Assembly (NCBI GenBank): GCA_020631735.1
Contig: CM036199.1
Location: 19,757,553 to 19,821,552 of the forward strand
Reading direction: 5' to 3'
DNA from: Saccharum officinarum
Taxonomy: Eukaryota > Streptophyta > Magnoliopsida > Poales > Poaceae
Length of the DNA: 64,000 nucleotides
Shown here: piece after piece, positions 10,901 through 21,047 of the stretch
Position numbering within the stretch: position 1 is the first letter of the stretch
How the letters are laid out: each line of letters begins with the position of its first letter
Notes under the pieces: generated by a model
Seen by the model: only the letters and a program-made list of their open reading frames with translations
Database searches by the model: none
What the model was told of the DNA's origin: nothing
Program-made: the position numbers and the translations under genes

Positions 10901-13172
10901 AATTATTTTACAGAAATATATTCTGGTATTTGAAAAAGCAAGACTAAGTTTACTGTACAGGGTCTAGCTGTTGAAAATGTGCATATGTTTTATATTTTGA
11001 ACTTAAAATATCCTAAAACTCATGGGTCTTTGCTTAAAGCAAGTGTTAAATTTATTGCTGTCGAAAATGTGCATATTTAATGCTGGTTTCCATGCACAGG
11101 CAAGGAATATCAAAAGAAAAGAATCAACAAATGATGTAGAAGCCAATATTATTGATAATGAGGGTGATGAGGTCATGGAGGACTTAGAACAAGCTATTGA
11201 AGGACAACCTGAAGTCAATGGAGTTTCAAATCAGTTGATCAAGAATCTGAATATCACTAAAGATAGCTCAAGCAGAAGTATTGATGTTCTCTCTGATTCA
11301 ACAGCACAAGAAGCATCGTTGGAGGTTATTTCGAGCTTTGCATTTGCATTTCAGTGACACTTCTGTTGTTCATTGACTTTTGGTACGGACAGGCGGTGAA
11401 GCCCAGTGGTCGTATCAATGCATGCATGGCCGTAGGGAAAGATATGCTCTACTTGTATGGAGGAATGATGGAAGTGAAAGATAGAGAAATTACTCTTGAT
11501 GATCTATATTCACTTAACCTTAGCAAACTTGATGAGTGGAAGTGTATCATATCGGTCAGTGACAAACTGGATCTCTTTTTGCCATTTTAGTGTTAATTAA
11601 CATTATTATATATTGCAATCGAAATACCAGACAAACAAATTAACTTCTAGTCATATTACAACCAGTACTGTTTGTGGGGAAGTCATCATTACTATCCTTT
11701 TTATTCAGGCCTCAGAATCTGAATGGTTAGAAATTTCTGAGGAAGAGGATGATGATGAGGCTGATGATGATGAAAATGAAGAGGGGGATGCTAGCCAGAC
11801 AGATGAAGATGAAGAAGAGGTATGTACTAGTACTTTAGAGTTCTCGACCCTGCTTCTGTGGATCCTAATTTGATCCTGGATTAGGTTGTACTGGACAAAA
11901 TCTTGCTGTGGTAATCTGGGTTACAAATTATTATTAATCAGTCAGGTTATAGAACATATTTTGTCAGAATATTATTTGAATGCAAAGGGATCTTACTTTC
12001 CATGTTCTGGCAATTTTGTTTGAAACCAGAACATCTGGTACTTTCCGACCTGCTGTATTAGATTGAGTTTTGGTGTCTGTCTTGCTAAGATTGCGTAGCT
12101 CAACTGCTAAAGACCAATTCATCTACAGTATCTAACTGGACTTAAAAGTGTTGCATTCATGCATTTTTTCCATATGTCAAAACTAACAGTGGCTTCTAAA
12201 AATTAGATAAAAGGAGGTGGCTGTTGGTAGGAGAAATATTTGTGGTTAGGAATGCTCCTGTCCTAGTTGACTTATGAGTTAGCCCCGCTTGATACTTGGA
12301 CATTCCTTAGGTGTGTCCTTTTCCATTAGTGACTACAGTTAGCATATGGTTATTTATCTGTGATCCTCACATGCCTGTGTAGTCTGATGAAGATGCTGCA
12401 AAGAACGTGTCTAGTGCTGTGTCTCTGCTGAAGGGTGAAAGTAAGACCATGCGTAGAAAAGAGAAGCGTGCTCGGATAGAACAAATCAGGGTCATCCTTG
12501 GCCTTTCTGATTCTCAAAGGACTCCAGTGGTAATGTTGTACTTAGTTTCATTTATTTTCTGTCACTTTTAGATTTATTGCTTTCCTTTTCATTAGCTGGC
12601 TCTTGTCCTTCATATCATCATATGTTTGTTCTCGAAGAAATCATGGCCAACCATTCGTTACTTGCAGTTAACAAAACCAAAATATTGTTTTACTTATATT
12701 TCCTTTTGTTTATTTATTCTGAAAGCCTGGAGAATCACTGAGAGATTTCTACAAGAGGACAAATATGTACTGGCAAATGGCTGCCTATGAGCACACTCAA
12801 CACACTGGGAAGGTTAGTTTCCGTTTATTGAATTTCCATCATTAGTCAGCTACTGTATCATCCTTAAGAAAATGTGTTGAATGTAATCCTGTACATCCAA
12901 TGGCAGGAGCTCCGCAAAGATGGTTTTGATCTCGCCGAAACTCGATACAAGGAACTGAAGCCGATACTTGACGAGGTAACTGTGTTGTGCTTGTGCTATT
13001 TTCTCTGGTATGAAGCAAAGAATATTCGGAGCTGTAGTATATTGGCTCACTTGTGCATTATGTTCAGCTGGCTGTGCTGGAGGCTGAGCAGAAGGCTGAG
13101 GAAGAGGCCAGTGCGTCAACTAGTTCCAAGAGGGACACCAAGAAACTCAAGCAGAAGAGCGCAGGAAGGTAG
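4941..13172 (+). CDS. KLHDC4: Kelch repeat protein, KLHDC4 type, 20 exons
   Basis: Exons: 4941-5072, 5388-5474, 5896-5964, 6472-6604, 6688-6734, 7107-7193, 8092-8153, 8366-8408, 8518-8598, 9076-9183, 9361-9466, 10157-10220, 10790-10832, 11100-11324, 11393-11554, 11709-11819, 12383-12529, 12726-12812, 12907-12975 and 13068-13172. They sum to 1968 bp in one frame (655 aa), close to plant homologues of about 650-670 aa. Residues 1-40 are Lys/Arg-rich. Kelch blades follow at about 80-350 (ILYGGEF, VLFGGFYDTL, YLYGGYF, VLFGGVIDM) and 440-470 (YLYGGMMEV). An acidic run of Glu/Asp spans about 487-520 and a DUF4110-like C-terminus about 570-640. All introns are GT-AG except intron 9, which is GC-AG. 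The molecular role of this family in plants is not established; the blades suggest a protein-interaction propeller. The terminal exon is partly duplicated downstream. Confidence 0.93.
6163..6426. mobile_element. Stowaway MITE in KLHDC4 intron 3
   Basis: The 264-bp element starts CTCCCTCTGTCC, ends GGAACAAAGGGAG and is flanked by TA on both sides (6161-6162 and 6427-6428). Terminal repeats are inverted and include CTATAGTTCAC-type subterminal sequence on both arms. These are the hallmarks of Stowaway (Tc1/mariner-derived) MITEs. It ends 44 bp before the exon at 6472. Confidence 0.88.
7415..7862. mobile_element. DNA-transposon-like insertion in KLHDC4 intron 6
   Basis: A GC-richer 448-bp block sits in an AT-rich intron between 10-bp direct repeats ATGAGAAATA (7405-7414 and 7863-7872). 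Its ends are imperfect inverted repeats, CATGGTTACTAAGG against (reversed) GGTTATCAAGG. The inner right side has GGCGTCGCC and CGCTTAAGCG motifs. An 8-10 bp TSD suggests hAT or MULE, but the class is unresolved. The inner open frames resemble no protein. Confidence 0.6.
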
Positions 13173-13400
13173 TTTTGGTTCTGAACGAGTGTTGTTTAAG
13201 CGGAGGCAGCTTTGAACGAGCGTTGCAGGTCAGTGGAAGCCAGCTTTAAACGAGTGTTGCAGGAAGAGGCCAGTGCGTCAGCTAGTTCCAACTTCCAAGG
13301 GCAAGAGGTGAAGAGGAACATCAAGAAACTCAAGCAGAAGAGCGCAGGAAGATAGTTTTTGCCCTGAACGAGTGTTTAAGTGTAAGACAGGTCTAAACGA
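13173..13400 (+). repeat. 3' UTR of KLHDC4 gene with duplicated terminal-exon sequence
   Basis: The coding end of exon 20 (AAGAGGCCAGTGCGTCA... AAGCAGAAGAGCGCAGGAAG, then TAG) reappears at about 13264-13353 with the same order of segments and an AGATAG ending. The phrase GAACGAGTGTT also recurs. The second copy lies after the stop at 13170-13172, so it is non-coding in this reading. It looks like a local tandem duplication of the last exon plus part of the UTR. Confidence 0.7.
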
Positions 13401-13610
13401 TTGTTCCAAATGCTCAAGTTCCTTTGAGGGTACTTCTATTTTCGTTCTGAACCAAAGTAGACAAAAAATTACATGTGTTTCTTAATAGTATGTATACTTA
13501 CGTTGAAATTTGAATTCGTGTGCAATCTGGACCGTCTGTTCTCCCACCGTTCAACTGAACGATCTTCTTCCTCCACACGGCATAGAGCTCCATTGCTTGC
13601 ACGAAGTACA

Positions 13611-13985
13611 TGTGCTTGCAAAATATTATTGTTGAATCTGTGTTCGAGAAAGCAAGAATTACATGTGCTTGCAAAATATATTGTTGAATCTGTGTTCGAG
13701 AAAGCAAAAGATTTCTGTGTGTTCCGCCAGCCCTCCGTGAGATTTTGACATATCCAATTTCGAGAAAGCAAAAGGTTTCTGTGTGCCTACCATCTGTAAG
13801 ATTTTGACAATCTTGTTTCTTCCATCCGTGGAACGATTTCTGTGTGCTCTGCGTGCCATTTGTGATATTTCCACAACCAAGTTTTTTCAATGCATCGACA
13901 TTCAACAACCGAAACCGCACCACCTGCCCAGTCTTTCAATGCATCGACATTCACCAACCGAAACCGCACCACCTGCCCACAATTT
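13611..13985. repeat. Two short tandem duplications
   Basis: The unit ACATGTGCTTGCAAAATAT... GTTCGAGAAAGCAA occurs at about 13609-13656 and again at about 13662-13708. The unit TTTCAATGCATCGACATTCA followed by CCGAAACCGCACCACC occurs at about 13886-13931 and again at about 13935-13979. Each pair is nearly identical, and GAGAAAGCAAAAG occurs once more near 13762. The spacer shows no gene. Confidence 0.75.
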
Positions 13986-14078
13986 AAAGGTTGTCCCGCC
14001 GGCCCAGCTCACAATGGGATGCAGCACGGTGTATCGGCATCGGACGGATATGGATACGCCGATACGTCATCTAAAAAA

Positions 14079-14079
<1 letters not shown>

Positions 14080-14144
<65 letters not shown>
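14080..14144. repeat. (AT)n microsatellite upstream of KCR copy 2
   Basis: About 32 uninterrupted AT dinucleotides lie about 300 bp upstream of the KCR copy 2 start codon. They are embedded in a repeat-like region (about 14020-14330) with recurring GGATACG and CGTATCC motifs in both orientations. Confidence 0.95.
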
Positions 14145-14146
<2 letters not shown>

Positions 14147-14443
14147 ACATGTTCAAATTACTAGAAGCCAAATCGTGCAGCAGGGCGTCTAGGCGGGAGT
14201 CCGTGGCGAATAGTGGGATACGTATCGGCATTCATCAAATCGCATGGATACGTATCAGATTAAGTATCCGGGCCATACTTCACGTACGTATCCGTCGCGT
14301 ATCCGTGCAATGCTTGTACGTGCTTCTCGGGTTATATCTGGAGCCGTCGTCAAACCCCGTTCGCATACGGCATACAGCGCGCAGCAGCAGCATCCACACC
14401 GCGCAACCACGCGCTCGCGGTGCTCACTGCTGAGCCTGTCTCC

Positions 14444-17400
14444 ATGGCTTGCGTGCACGCGCAGCCCGCGTGGGCGCTGGCGCTCGCAGCGCTGGGGCTC
14501 TGGGTGTCGGCGCGCGCCGCGGCGCGCCTCGCGCTGTGGCTATACGCGGCGTTCCTCCGGCCCGCGAAGCCACTGCGCCGCCGGTACGGCGCCTGGGCCG
14601 TCGTCACGGGCGCCACGGACGGCATCGGCCGCGCGCTCGCCTTCCGCCTCGCCGCGGCCGACCTCGGGCTCGTCCTCGTCGGCCGGAACCCCGACAAGCT
14701 CGCCGCCGTCTCTGCCGACCTCAGGGCCAGGCACCCGGGCACCCAGGTCCGCACCTTCGTCCTCGACTTCGCCGCGGACGATCTCGCCGCGAAGGTGGAC
14801 GCGCTCGGGGAGTTCCTCCGGGGCCTTGACGTGGGCGTGCTCGTGAACAACGTCGGCAGGTCGTACCCGTACGCGCGCTACTTCCACGAGGTGGACGAGG
14901 AGCTGGCGCGAAGCCTGATACGGCTCAACGTCGAGGCCGTCACGCGGGTGACGCACGCCGTGCTCCCCGGCATGCTGGAGCGCGGGCGTGGAGCCATCGT
15001 GAACATGGGCTCCGGCGCCTCTGCCATCATGCCGTCCGACCCGCTCTACACCGTCTACGTCGCCACCAAGGCGTAAGTAGCCACTAGCCAGTGCTCCTCA
15101 CTCCCTCTGTTTTGTTTTATCTGCTTCAGAGCTGCTTCATAAATTTAGGATTTCTTTGGATAACAGTAGTGACGGAAGAATCCTGAGGTTAAAACTTAAG
15201 GTCTTTGTTTTAACTTTCAAGTGAACATAACTTCAAACTTGATAGATTGGAAATGATGCACGGTCTAGAATTCCATGAGCCACACTGGAGAACTTCGGGC
15301 TGCAGCTGCTTAGCTTATTTGAGAAATTGTTTGGTATGCGTCCATCTCGTGATGTAGTGAACATGACTTCAAACATGGATAGTTTGGAAATGATGTACTC
15401 CCTTCGTCCCTTTTTAACTATCGTTTATGTTTTTTGAGAAATTATTTTGACTGAATATATATAAAAAATATTAATATTTGTGGTACATAATTAATATCAT
15501 TAAATAGATCATTGAATCTATTTTCATAATAAAATTTTTTTGGAGATACAAATATTACCAATATTTTCTATAAATATAGTCAATTTTATTGGCACGCAAA
15601 TTGTTGCGACAAATATTTAGGAACAAAGAAGTACAGTCTATAATTCTGCGTCCATCTCGTGATGTAGTGTGGCTAAAGCATATTCCCTTCGTCCTAAAAT
15701 TACTGTTCTTTTAAGATTCGTATAGGGTATATTAAGGATGAAGCAAAATACTAACATGCACACCCCTACAACGTTATTATAATTATTATATCTAGTGCAG
15801 AGTAAATGAAAATTCTTCATATGTCCTATAATTGGTACAGCCACAAAGGTCAACACGGCAGTTGATTACCCACCACTGCAAACGTGCACTTCCACTTCCA
15901 TAGAGTTTTTTTTTAATAAATGGACCAGGACAATCTTTCTAGGACACGTGGTTTATTAATTGCTCATACGTCCTGTTATTGGTGATATACTGATATTGAT
16001 TCCTGTAGGCACGGGACGGACTCACCTAGCTAGCACGACGACATTTATGGGTTTTGAATGCTAAAATGACCATAATCATGTAAATCGTTTAACATGAGAG
16101 CAAGGTTAATAATAGAACTAAATTACTTGGCTATAAGATAAGTTATAAGCAAGGTAATAAATAGCGTATAGCGGGTTGGTAGCGGATTGGTGTCGAAGTA
16201 GCAGATTGCGGGTAGCAGACGATATTGCGGACGATAAGTTCCAATAGCGGTATCTAATAATCTCACATAATTTTAAGAACAATATATTACGAAAAATAAG
16301 TATAAATAGACATTTAATCGCAGTCGAAGAACTTATGTCTCATATACTTAAATTAAGAAAACAAACATGGTTTTTCCACGCACCAAATCATCACATTAAG
16401 AGTTTGCAAAGAAATATATTATGACTTATGAGCCATAAAATAGTACACAAGACTATCACTCGTTGTCATTGTTAGAAGCAACAACATCATCGGCCTCATG
16501 GTCACTTGAACCATCTTCGTCTGCATAAGAGTTATTTGCTTCCACGCTATTGCGGCTTGCTACGTGCAATTGCGACCGCAATATCGCCCAGCTATTCAAA
16601 ATAGCGGCCGCAAAGTTCTAGGCTGCAAAGTTCAGAACGCTACCTTGTAGCGGTTGCGGCAACGGGCCGCTACCGCTATTGCGGCCGCAATTGCGGCCGC
16701 TACCGCCGCTATTTATTACCTTGGTTATAAGAGCCAAGTTGTACAATAAATATCTTCTATTTATTTTAAAAAAGTTTCCCTCTTCTATTTCTTTTTACAA
16801 TACTCGCTACTTAGACCCACTAATACATATGTTTCCGTGTCCAGCTTGGTTGTCATCTCTCTCTTCTCTTCTCTCCTCCACATCAACATTAGTTTGACTA
16901 TAAATCCATTATTGTACTTGCTCTGATGGACGGTCTATAATTCCATAAGCTTATTATTAGAGCACATTCAGACTGCTGAGCTTATTTAATTTGTGTAAAA
17001 TACATATAATTGTTTGGAGACCATTTTCTAACTAAACGTTTTTTAAATGAACTGTTGGGGTCATATACTCATATGGAAGCACAAGATTACTATGCAATAA
17101 TAGGAATGATTTACTGTTGTCAGTCATATTCTTCTTACGAAAGTATGGACTAAGGAATTTATAGTAGAATTGATCATTTACCATCAAATTAGTCTCTTAT
17201 GTTTTCTGTGTCGATTATTGTGTTCTGGCGATTATAACGAAAATTAAAGAAACTCGACGTTGTTTATAAACTAGAACTGTCTACAACTAAGGCCCAAGCT
17301 AAAAATAGAATAAAAAAAATTATGGTAACTCTGCTAGACTATTTCCATCATATTGTACAAATATTTTATGAGAACAGGTGATGAGACTACTTTCTTTTTT

Positions 17401-18933
17401 ATGTGGCAGCTATGTTGACCAATTCTCGAGGTGCCTATATGTCGAATACAAGAGCAAAGGCATAGACGTACAATGCCAGGTGTGAACTAACTGCTCTTTG
17501 TTTGCAAAATGCATTCTCACTTTACTAAACTGCTAAAAAAAGTTTAAAATGTAAATAAGTAACGCTTTTAAATTTCTTCGTTGAATCTATCTAAACTGTT
17601 CTATGCCAAGTAGTAACGTTTAGATATTCTTGCTGTTTATTTATTTTTTTACCGTTTTTTTTGCAACATTATTACTAGTTATAAAAATCATAATCATTAC
17701 CAAGTGATGTTAAATACGAACCCAATAATATCAACTCTATGAATAAATCGCTTTTCGCTGGCAATGCACTCAATTTACCTAACTGCTAAAATGTTTAAAA
17801 TATGTTAAATTCTCCATTGAATCCATGTAAATTGTTTGATGCAAAGCATTAATTTTGACTCCTCCATCGGTATCCCTTCTCGTTATGGAATGCTTGAATG
17901 CACATAAGTTACCACGGTCGTCATTCCACATTCTTCTTCTCATATATAGTCCATTTTTATAAAACATAGTAATCATTAACAAGTGATTTAAAATAAGATT
18001 CGAATATTAATGTTGATTTCATAGCACATAACTTTCATTTGTTTGACTAATTCTTTGTCAAATCATAAACTTGGATAATTAAAAAATGCTTTATAAAAAT
18101 AGGCAGAGGGAATGCAAGTTATGCAGGAGGGATAGTAACACTGCATTTGCATGGTAGGAGAAATAATAATAACATGATTTTCTGGTGATGTAGAAGTGAA
18201 GGTCGATGCACTGGACTGTGGGTACCGATCAATACTTGCAAAAGCCGTTGTCAGATGGCCCCAAATAAGAAACCGATTTGCACAATGCATATTTATTGGA
18301 TAGAAATTAAATGAAACCACTAGTACATCTGCCCTTTGAAACATCCAACTGCACCAATTAAACACAGCCTGACCGTGACACTCTCGAAGAAACATTTATA
18401 GGAACTTGACTATCGGTGATATGCTCGCTAATGCTGTTATATGGAGCCATCATATCTAGTACTATGCTATCTGCCTGCCTCCATACATTTCCCCATGACT
18501 AACACTAATGTTTGTTATCAGACCCGTTACATCAAGATATACTCCCTGATTTAAAGCATGCTAGCTGAACTCTTTTGCCATGAGTGCACTGGCCACTGAA
18601 AGTCTTAAATCTTTTTTCTTTTGGTGAGAAAGAAATAAGTCTTGGAATCTGTATGTACGTTGTTCTTTGATCCAGGTACCCATACAGGTGGCCACGAAGT
18701 TGGCGTCCATCAGGAAACCCACCTTCCTCGCACCGTCGCCGGAGACGTATGCCCGCGCCGCCGTCCGCTACATCGGGTACGAGCCGCGGTGCACGCCGTA
18801 CTGGGGGCACGCACTGGTGTGGCTCCTCATCTCCCTTGTGCCCGAGCCTATCGCCGACAGGATGTTCCTAAACAGGTCCATCAGCATCCGCGCCAAGGGT
18901 CGCGCGAAAGAAGCTAAGAAGAAGGCGCAGTGA
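14444..18933 (+). CDS. KCR: Very-long-chain 3-oxoacyl-CoA reductase (KCR), copy 2, complete
   Basis: Three exons, 14444-15072, 17410-17479 and 18676-18933, join in frame to 957 bp (318 aa), near the usual size of about 320 aa. The function is the 3-ketoacyl-CoA reductase step of ER fatty-acid elongation. A hydrophobic anchor covers about residues 8-37. TGATDGIG is at 55-62, NNVG at 135-138 and Tyr205/Lys209 form YxxxK. Exon 2 gives [13 protein letters not shown] and exon 3 gives [10 protein letters not shown] and the C-terminal half. The protein ends KKAQ, a KKxx-type ER retrieval signal. The ATG at 14444 is chosen because the hydrophobic N-terminus follows directly; no other in-frame ATG fits. 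It is oriented away from copy 1. Splice donors are GTAAGT and GTGTGA. No disabling mutation is seen, so it could be functional, although its promoter region is repeat-rich. Confidence 0.93.
15398..15631. mobile_element. Stowaway MITE in KCR copy 2 intron 1
   Basis: The element begins CTCCCTTCGTCCC, ends GGAACAAAGAAG and is flanked by TA at 15396-15397 and 15632-15633. It is AT-rich and has no coding capacity. Confidence 0.8.
16098..16923. mobile_element. MITE with GAGCAAG termini, carrying a nested element
   Basis: The left end GAGCAAGGTTAATAATAG and the right end (CATTATTGTACTTGCTC) are inverted repeats. Both sides are flanked by TGA (16095-16097 and 16924-16926), a 3-bp TSD suggesting a PIF/Harbinger-type element. 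Without the 574-bp nested insertion plus one TSD copy it would be about 244 bp, a normal MITE size. Confidence 0.65.
16150..16723. mobile_element. Non-autonomous hAT-like element nested in the MITE
   Basis: Perfect 17-bp terminal inverted repeats CAAGGTAATAAATAGCG (16150-16166, and its complement at 16707-16723) are flanked by perfect 8-bp direct repeats GTTATAAG (16142-16149 and 16724-16731). The 8-bp TSD and CA...TG ends fit the hAT superfamily. The inside has many subterminal GCGG and TAGCGG motifs and no transposase frame. Confidence 0.88.
17480..18675 (+). other. Intron 2 of KCR copy 2
   Basis: The 1196-bp intron is AT-rich with no recognised gene. Segments near 17515-17720 and 17765-18010 resemble each other (ACTGCTAAA..., GTTTAAAAT, TTGAATC-ATGTAAA-like, AATCATTA-CAAGTGAT), suggesting an old tandem duplication of about 250 bp. 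Confidence 0.6.
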
Positions 18934-19321
18934 CGAGCGAGGGTCTCTCCGTGTTGGCCAGTGGATTTGTAGTCCTGGAGTTGATGCTCTAATAAGCCTC
19001 TAGCTAGCATGTCTACTCGGTATGTTGGTACACTTTGCATGTGGATGAGTTTGTAATACGTGCACCGAAACAAGTGCATGCTTTACCTTGTTGTACCGCG
19101 GTCACAGATTTCTACTATCCCATAGTCTTTGTATGTGTTGTAGCTGCTAGGGCCTAGCTTTACCTTGTCGACATTTTTGGTTGGTTCTAAACGCTAGCGT
19201 CTTGTGAGCTGGTTTGGAACGGTCAGAACTTGTCGATGTCGTGTAAGTTTAAAACTTTCTTGTCCTCTTAATGAAAAACAGGCTATGGCCTGATCGTGAA
19301 AAAAATAAGTGCATGCTCAAA
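18934..19321 (+). other. 3' UTR and downstream of KCR copy 2
   Basis: This is non-coding sequence after the TGA at 18931-18933. AATAA-type polyadenylation-like motifs lie near 18990 (CTAATAAG) and 19300 (AAAATAAG). No gene or element end was recognised. Confidence 0.4.
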
Positions 19322-19866
19322 GCATTTTTTTTATTATCTTTGAAAAGCAGTGTTTCAGATAAATGTTGCAAAAGTAGATTATGACGTTGCATATGTTGTG
19401 GTTGACATGTATGTTGCAAGTGTTTGCAAAAGTAGATTATGGCGTTTGTTGCAAGTGTGTTTATCTGGATGTTGCATATGTTTCGCACATATGTTGTAAG
19501 TGTTTTATTTGAATGTTTTGTATGTTTGCAATGGTTTTCAAACGTTTTTAGATGTTTTCAAGTGTTTCAGAAGTATGTTTCAAGTGTTTCATCTATCTTT
19601 AGAATATGTTGCAAGTGTTGCATCTAAAGCAGATCAGGTGTTGCATATGAGATGTAGGGGGGGCGAGAGTGGTCCTCGCGTGCAATCTGACGGTGATGGC
19701 GTGGGCGACATCTGGGCGGCGCGGCCCCTCGTGGGAGCGCGAAACACAGGCGCGGGCGGAAGCGTGCTTGTGCGAGCTTAGGCGTGGAGTGCAAGCGCAC
19801 GCTGAAAACAGAGTACAGCGGGGGCATCTGGACATGGGCGCTCGGACACTAGCACTACCGTTTGAC
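19322..19866. repeat. TGTTGCA/TGTTTCA degenerate repeat, related to the MULE at 3141-4483
   Basis: About 19330-19640 contains many ATGTTGCA and TGTTTCA units, the reverse complement of the array inside the element at 3141-4483. It is followed by a GC-rich part and an end-like GGGCGCTCGGACACTAGCA at about 19837-19856, which resembles that element's left terminus read in reverse. It is therefore probably a second copy in opposite orientation. I could not find a TSD. Confidence 0.5.
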
Positions 19867-20707
19867 TTTTTTTTGGTACATCAAATTTGTTATGTATATA
19901 GACATATCTATACCCAATATTAACTAGTATAATGCCCATACTAAAGCCACGGTTTTATCTTGGGATGCACATAAAAACAATCAAACAACGACACTTTTTG
20001 ATAGTTTAAGTCACACTCAATTGTATATAACCGTTTGTATTATCTGGAAAATGCTCATGCATAACAAAGTATAATAAAGTCATGTCTTGCGTATTACTGC
20101 AAATTTTTTTGTTGAAGTAGATTTTAGAGTTCTTCAGAGATATTATCTGTACATTCATTTGCGCTACTCTTTAAAATGTCCACTATGAATTTCATCCTCA
20201 ATGAATGTGACCTTGTTAACTTATTTATTTGCTATATAGCCTACAAAATTTAAATAGAAATTATATATGTTTACAGTGTTGATGAACAGAAAGAAAGGCC
20301 GAAGCCGGAAGGTCACGTCATGCCTTGCACGCGGAGTCAGAGATGTGGCGTATCTGATTAGAGTTACCTGAGCCGGGCATGTACGTACGACTTGATCGAG
20401 TAGTAGGGAAAGCTTTTCTTAAATCAGGAAGTGCGTGTTTTTTGTGGTTTTATAAAATTTTGTGCCCGTGCGTAGTAGCATCAAGTAGTAGCATTCAGCA
20501 GCAGGCTATCAGGCGTTGCCGACCATTCTCTTGAATCAGATTAGTGCACTTGCTAATTTATATCTATATATATTTTTTCTCATAGTACAGTGCAGTCGGT
20601 CAGTACTCAGTAGCAATCTCGCGAGCATCAGGTGCCGAGCAAGCAGTAGTAGTTGCCGATGTGCAGGCAATCTCTGCGGTCTTTCACCGTTCATGTCAAT
20701 AGCAGAG
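19867..20707. other. Spacer left of the gypsy element; possible Helitron 3' end
   Basis: This stretch is AT-rich and gene-free. At 19923-19935 the sequence A|CTAGTATAATGCCC resembles the reverse-oriented 3' terminus of the Helitron at 39042 (A|CTAGTTGAGTGCCC). It could be the 3' end of the Helitron whose helicase remnant lies at 26595-27416, with the gypsy element inserted in between. The hairpin here is weak. Confidence 0.3.
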
Positions 20708-21047
20708 TGTCGAGCGCCTCAACGCCCATCGTCGCCGGACCGCGGCTACGTAACTCGTAGTCGCGCTCCAGGCCTTCACCATGAGAAGATCTCACCGGTG
20801 GCTTGAGAGAGTTTGGAAAGAGAGTAGCAACTTTAGGATAATTGATTTTGCTTAATTCTCTCCAAGTCTGTTACACGGCATATATGGCCAATGGCCCAAG
20901 CAATCTGTCTTATAATTAAGGCGTGCAAAAGGAAACTAGGTCCTATCTTTCTAAACTTAGCCACTGACGGTGGCACCTGCCTTGGCCGCGCGCTCCGCAG
21001 CCCTCCTGGCGTAACAACGGCGCCTATAGAAGCGCCCGTACATGACA
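20708..21047 (-). repeat. 3' LTR of the gypsy element
   Basis: A 340-bp LTR with TG...CA ends. The integrase-side reading frame stays open across the polypurine tract and stops inside this LTR near 20957. Confidence 0.93.

Larger units (their letters stand above)
15073..17409 (+). other. Intron 1 of KCR copy 2, rich in insertions
   Basis: The 2337-bp intron holds a Stowaway element (15398-15631), a Stowaway-like half end near 15683, and a MITE (16098-16923) with a second element nested in it. The first part has a locally repeated segment: ACTTCAAAC(A/T)TGGATAG-like sequence followed by TTGGAAATGATG occurs at about 15230-15260 and 15365-15395, and GCGTCCATCTCGTGATGTAG occurs at about 15337 and 15648. 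Confidence 0.75.

Noticed and set aside
14244..14956. Several long open frames overlapping KCR copy 2 exon 1 on both strands
   Set aside because: They are other-frame shadows of a GC-rich exon. Only the frame from 14444 has family motifs.
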